DNA of 20,386 nucleotides from Chloroflexota bacterium (GTDB taxonomy: Bacteria > Chloroflexota > Limnocylindria > Limnocylindrales > CSP1-4): positions 1 through 20,386 of the forward strand of contig VBHW01000032.1 of the NCBI GenBank assembly GCA_005881055.1, in the 5' to 3' direction. The notes under the pieces were generated by a model. That model had not been told where the DNA came from, made no database searches, and saw only the letters and a list, made by a program, of their open reading frames with translations. The position numbers were made by a program, and so were the translations under genes. This document shows, piece by piece, positions 18,204-20,386 of this stretch (its first letter is position 1; the number at the start of each line of letters is the position of its first letter).

Positions 18204-18842
18204 ATGAGCCGGACCCTGGCGGATGGCCGGGTCGGCTACGTCCAGCTGCGCGGCTTCTCCGACAATGCGTCCAGGGAGTTCGCGAACGCCCTCCGCGATC
18301 ACGTCACGGCGGGCCGCCGCCTCATCGTCCTCGACCTGCGCGGCAACCCCGGCGGCTACCTCGTCGGCGCCAGTGCCGTCGCGAGCCAGTTCATCGGCTC
18401 GGGGCCGATCTACTGGGAGGAGGCGGCCGGCCAGGCGCCGATCGCGTCGGCGGCAGCACCCGACGGCGTGGCGATCGACCCCTCGATCAAGCTCGCGGTC
18501 CTCGTCGACAAGAACACGGCCTCGGCGAGCGAGGTCGTCGCCGGCGCCCTCCAGGACACGCACCGGGGCACGCTCGTCGGCCAGCAGACGTACGGGAAGG
18601 GGACGATCCAGGAGTTCCTGGCGCTCGACGCAGACACCGGCGGCTTCCGCCTGACGATCGCGCGCTGGCTGACGCCCAACCAGCGCTGGATCAACAAGAC
18701 AGGCCTGACGCCGGACGTCGTCGTCCCCGCTCCGGCGGCCGGCGCCCCCGCCGGTGCGGACCCCGTGCTCGACCGGGCCCTCGAGGTGCTCGGGGTCCCG
18801 GCCGGCGCGGCGACCTCGGCCTCGACCGGCCGTGCAGCCTGA
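18204..18842 (+). CDS. S41 (CtpA-type) protease, C-terminal catalytic part after in-frame TAG
   Basis: This continues the preceding gene in the same frame; ATG 18204 lies one codon after TAG 18198-18200, so reinitiation could produce it, although no Shine-Dalgarno is seen. The 212 residues form a complete S41 catalytic domain: ADGRVGYVQLRGF, LIVLDLRGNPGGYLVGA (40-56), NTASASEVVAGALQD with S107 in the nucleophile position, and TYGKGTIQEF with K132 and Q136. The Ser-Lys spacing of 25 equals that of E. coli Prc (S430/K455). All catalytic residues are intact and the domain shows no other damage, which suggests a recent lesion or a functional arrangement. If made alone it would lack a membrane anchor or export signal. 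Confidence 0.75.
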   Translation: MSRTLADGRVGYVQLRGFSDNASREFANALRDHVTAGRRLIVLDLRGNPGGYLVGASAVASQFIGSGPIYWEEAAGQAPIASAAAPDGVAIDPSIKLAVLVDKNTASASEVVAGALQDTHRGTLVGQQTYGKGTIQEFLALDADTGGFRLTIARWLTPNQRWINKTGLTPDVVVPAPAAGAPAGADPVLDRALEVLGVPAGAATSASTGRAA

Positions 18843-18882
18843 GTGCGTAGTGCGGGGTGCTGATGTCACTGACGCGGCCAGA

Positions 18883-18899
18883 TACGAACGGTGTTCGTA
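18883..18899. repeat. Palindrome 1: TACGAAC-GGT-GTTCGTA
   Basis: Perfect 7-base inverted repeat with a 3-base centre, about 40 bases after the protease stop codon. Same architecture as the element at 19009. Likely a protein-binding site or a dispersed small repeat; function not known. Confidence 0.7.
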
Positions 18900-19008
18900 G
18901 GCGAGGCGCTCGGTGACACCGCCGACGAAGTCACCCGTCGGGTCGGCTCACGACTCATGCATGGACGTCGGCCTACCGCGGCCGCCGATCCCTCTCGAAC
19001 GCGCCGGA

Positions 19009-19025
19009 TACGAAGGGCGTTCGTA
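19009..19025. repeat. Palindrome 2: TACGAAG-GGC-GTTCGTA
   Basis: Same 17-base form as the copy at 18883, 126 bases apart; two of 17 bases differ, one of which breaks the innermost pair. Both copies are preceded by GA or GGA and followed by G. Confidence 0.7.
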
Positions 19026-19060
19026 GATGGCGTGAGAGTCCTGCCATTGACGAGCCGGCG

Positions 19061-19167
19061 TCGTATCTGGCGCACCGAAGACCAGCCGAGCCTTGCCGAT
19101 ACGAGTGGGGATCGTGGTTGGCCAATTTCGCGGCGATACGACCCGTGCCCGACGAGCACCGTTCGTA
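19061..19167. repeat. Further GATACGA / TTCGTA half-sites in inverted pairs
   Basis: TCGTATC at 19061-19067 faces GATACGA at 19098-19104, with GGC and GCC placed near each arm. GATACGA at 19135-19141 faces GTTCGTA at 19161-19167. They use the same words as the two tight palindromes but with wider spacing. Confidence 0.5.
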
Positions 19168-19237
19168 CCTGACACCGCGACGAGCAGGCGAGCCACCGGG
19201 GTGCGCTACCTGGTCGCCGGTCGAACGCCCGTCATGC

Positions 19238-19266
19238 TTGCGCTGACCCCGGCCATCGGGTACGGT
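19238..19266 (+). promoter_or_regulatory. Putative promoter for the smpB leader
   Basis: TTGCGC at 19238-19243 and TACGGT at 19261-19266 are exactly 17 bases apart. The predicted start near 19273 leaves about 22 bases before the leader GTG at 19295. An inverted repeat GTTCG-CC-CGAAC (19265-19276) overlaps the -10 and the start point and could be an operator. Confidence 0.45.
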
Positions 19267-19281
19267 TCGCCCGAACGAAAG

Positions 19282-19326
19282 GAGGTGATGTGCAGTGATC
19301 GACAGTACGCGTAGCTGCACCACCTC
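19282..19326 (+). promoter_or_regulatory. Shine-Dalgarno-sequestering RNA hairpin upstream of smpB
   Basis: GAGGTG (19282-19287) can pair with CACCTC (19321-19326), and GTGCAG (19290-19295) with CTGCAC (19315-19320): 12 pairs with one 2-base bulge (AT) and a 19-base loop. The left arm is the core of AAAGGAGGTGAT (19278-19289), nearly the full complement of the 16S rRNA 3' end; the stem also takes in the first base of the leader GTG. GGTGG at 19361-19365 can pair with CCACC at 19320-19324, in competition with the stem, so two exclusive folds are possible. Switching is inference. Confidence 0.55.
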
Positions 19327-19345
19327 GCAGGAGATGGCCGTCTAA
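19295..19345 (+). CDS. Putative 16-residue leader peptide (MIDSTRSCTTSQEMAV)
   Basis: GTG 19295 has AGGAGG nine bases upstream within AAAGGAGGTGAT, the strongest ribosome-binding site in the window. The frame closes with TAA at 19343-19345, the only TAA stop among the genes here. The peptide is polar with one Cys at position 8 and a Thr-Thr-Ser cluster; no family is recognised. It lies between the predicted promoter and a strong hairpin ahead of smpB, the layout of a translational or transcriptional attenuator. An overlapping ATG at 19288 gives MCSDRQYA, but it stands only two bases from the AGGAGG core. A short frame can arise by chance; the case rests on the ribosome-binding site and surroundings. 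Confidence 0.45.
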   Translation: MIDSTRSCTTSQEMAV

Positions 19346-19373
19346 GCGGACACCCTGCGCGGTGGACAGCCCT

Positions 19374-19404
19374 CGAACGCCGGTCCGCATAGGGCCGGCG
19401 TTCG
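19374..19404 (+). terminator. Strong 13-bp hairpin between leader frame and smpB
   Basis: CGAACGCCGG (19374-19383) and CCGGCGTTCG (19395-19404) are perfect complements, extended by TCC/GGG (one T-G pair) to 13 pairs with a GCATA loop. No T-run follows. It begins 28 bases after the leader stop and lies 57 bases before smpB, so it could be an attenuator, an mRNA-stability element, or a processing site. Confidence 0.55.
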
Positions 19405-19461
19405 TGCGCCAGGGACCCTGACTGCCGCGGACCGTTCGCGCGACCTCCGAAGGAGCCATCG

Positions 19462-19923
19462 ATGGGCGAGCAGACGATCGCCCTCAACCGCCGGGCCCGC
19501 CACGAATACACGATCGACGAGACGTTCGAGGCCGGCCTCGTGCTGACCGGGACCGAGATCAAGTCCGTCCGGGCGCGCAAGGTCAACCTCGCCGATGCCT
19601 ACGCGCGCGTCGAGCGCGGCGAAGCGTGGCTGATCGGCGCGCATATCGCGCCGTTCGAGCAGGGCAACCGCGCCAACCACGAGCCGAAGCGCACTCGCAA
19701 GCTCCTTCTTCGCCGCTCGGAGATCGACGAGCTGCTCGGTCGGGCGAAGCAGAAGGGCCAGACGATCGTGCCCCTGCGCCTGTACATCAGCGAGCGCGGT
19801 CGGGCGAAGGTCGAGCTCGCCCTCGCACGCGGCAAGCAGCTCCACGACAAGCGCCGCGACATCGCGGAGCGCGATGCCCGGCGGGACGTCGCCCGCGAGC
19901 TGGCCGACGCGCGCCGCCGTTGA
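19462..19923 (+). CDS. smpB: SsrA-binding protein SmpB
   Basis: SmpB binds tmRNA and brings it to stalled ribosomes for trans-translation. The 153-residue product is full length, with family blocks: IALNRRARHEYTIDETFEAG (6-25), LTGTEIKSVRARKVNLADAY (28-47), HIAPFEQGNRANHEPKRTRKLL (61-82), PLRLYISERGRAKVELALARGKQLHDKR (103-130), and a basic C-terminal tail (DIAERDARRDVARELADARRR) that in SmpB enters the mRNA channel. ATG 19462 has AAGGAG six bases upstream; CTCC-GAA-GGAG (19445-19455) can form a small hairpin over this site. The tmRNA gene often found nearby is not in the window. The upstream leader frame and hairpins suggest regulated expression. Confidence 0.96.
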   Translation: MGEQTIALNRRARHEYTIDETFEAGLVLTGTEIKSVRARKVNLADAYARVERGEAWLIGAHIAPFEQGNRANHEPKRTRKLLLRRSEIDELLGRAKQKGQTIVPLRLYISERGRAKVELALARGKQLHDKRRDIAERDARRDVARELADARRR

Positions 19924-19945
19924 CGGCTCAGGCGACGAGGGACCC

Positions 19946-20386
19946 GTGCGACTCGAGCGGATGATCCAGGCGGTCGACCTCCACGCGGCCGGCGAGCACG
20001 GCCGGGTCATCGTGGGCGGCGTGCTCGACGTTCCCGGCGCGTCGATGTTCGACAAGATGCAGTGGCTCCAGGCGAACGGCGACGACCTCCGCCTGCGGAT
20101 GCTGCGCGAGCCGCGCGGCTACCCGGCCGCCAACTGCAACCTCGTCCTGCCGGCCACGCGGCCGGAGGCCCAGGCCGGCTACGTGATCATGGAGCAGGTC
20201 GAATATCCCGGGATGTCCGGGACGAACACGATCTGCGTCGTCACGGCGCTCCTCGAGACCGGGATGCTGCCGATGACCGAGCCGGTCACGGAGCTCGTCC
20301 TCGAGGCGCCGGCCGGCCTCATCCGCGTAACCGCGGAGTGCGCCGACGGGAAGGTCCGCGGCGTGACCTTCCGGAACGTGCCGGCG
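19946..20386 (+). CDS. Proline racemase family enzyme, 5' part (cut by window end)
   Basis: The frame is open from GTG 19946 to the last base (147 codons) and its 3' end is outside the window. ATG 19961 is an alternative start five codons in. Blocks typical of the proline racemase / hydroxyproline epimerase / trans-3-hydroxy-L-proline dehydratase family are DLHAAGEHGRVIVGG (11-25), LREPRGYPAANCNLVLP, IMEQVEYPGMSGTNTICVV and LEAPAGLIRV. The residue equivalent to the first catalytic Cys of proline racemase (MCGH) is Ser here (MSGT), placing it in the Ser-type branch of the family; the second catalytic position lies outside the window, so the reaction cannot be named. It starts 22 bases after the smpB stop. 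Confidence 0.85.
   Translation, partial: MRLERMIQAVDLHAAGEHGRVIVGGVLDVPGASMFDKMQWLQANGDDLRLRMLREPRGYPAANCNLVLPATRPEAQAGYVIMEQVEYPGMSGTNTICVVTALLETGMLPMTEPVTELVLEAPAGLIRVTAECADGKVRGVTFRNVPA

Larger units (their letters stand above)
18843..19237. other. Long intergenic region with TACGAA/TTCGTA elements
   Basis: About 395 bases between the protease gene and the smpB leader promoter hold no gene I can support; open frames here have no family resemblance and no Shine-Dalgarno. The stretch contains five GATACGA or TCGTATC words (18881, 19007 without the last-base match pattern shared, 19061, 19098, 19135) and two full palindromes described separately. No tRNA, tmRNA or riboswitch was recognised. 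Confidence 0.6.

Noticed and set aside
17490..18842. TAG reassigned to an amino acid genome-wide
   Set aside because: TAG ends the cysteine-rich gene (13269) and the GNAT gene (15430) at sensible places, so it works as a stop here.
18885..18897. LexA (SOS) box of the CGAAC-N4-GTTCG type
   Set aside because: The spacing between half-sites is 3 bases, not 4, in both palindromes, and no SOS gene is adjacent.
18891..19172. Open frame of 93 codons in the intergenic region
   Set aside because: No Shine-Dalgarno, Arg-rich composition typical of chance frames in GC-rich DNA, and it runs across the palindromes.
18843..19461. tmRNA (ssrA) gene next to smpB
   Set aside because: No tRNA-like acceptor ends, no T-arm, no CCA end and no tag frame ending in LAA-type residues were found.

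Overview
This is a GC-rich (about 70%) bacterial chromosome segment in which every gene I can support is on the + strand. Gene density, GC-rich third codon positions, the gene set (parAB, gyrBA, prs, secA, prfB with its programmed frameshift, ftsEX, a CtpA-type protease, smpB) and the Actinobacteria/Chloroflexota-like protein style suggest an uncultured Chloroflexota lineage (Limnocylindria-like). That placement is an inference from overall character; there is no rRNA gene in the window to settle it.

Layout. 1-9008 is a compact run of genes joined by short overlaps: 3' end of parA, parB, gyrB, a hotdog thioesterase, an AlkD-like HEAT-repeat DNA-repair protein, gyrA, prs, and a small one-helix membrane protein. 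The chromosome partition genes next to both gyrase subunits fit a position not far from the replication origin, but dnaA and parS are not seen. 9009-9133 holds a short direct repeat, hairpins and a probable secA promoter. secA and a SanA/YdcF-like membrane protein follow. A good promoter at 12869-12897 then drives a 74-residue protein with eight cysteines, RF2 (prfB) and a double-GNAT protein. A separate promoter precedes ftsE-ftsX, followed by an S41 protease whose reading frame is broken by a single in-frame TAG.

18843-19461 is the only long non-coding stretch. Its first part carries palindromes built on TACGAA/TTCGTA. Its second part carries a promoter, a 16-codon open frame whose near-perfect Shine-Dalgarno is locked in a 12-bp hairpin, a 13-bp hairpin, and then smpB, the trans-translation factor. 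This is the most unusual place in the window and reads like a cis-regulatory leader for smpB. The window ends inside a proline-racemase-family gene.

Functional themes: chromosome segregation and supercoiling (ParAB, gyrase), nucleotide supply (PRPP synthetase), envelope and secretion (SecA, FtsEX, CtpA-like protease, SanA-like protein) and translation termination or rescue (RF2, SmpB).
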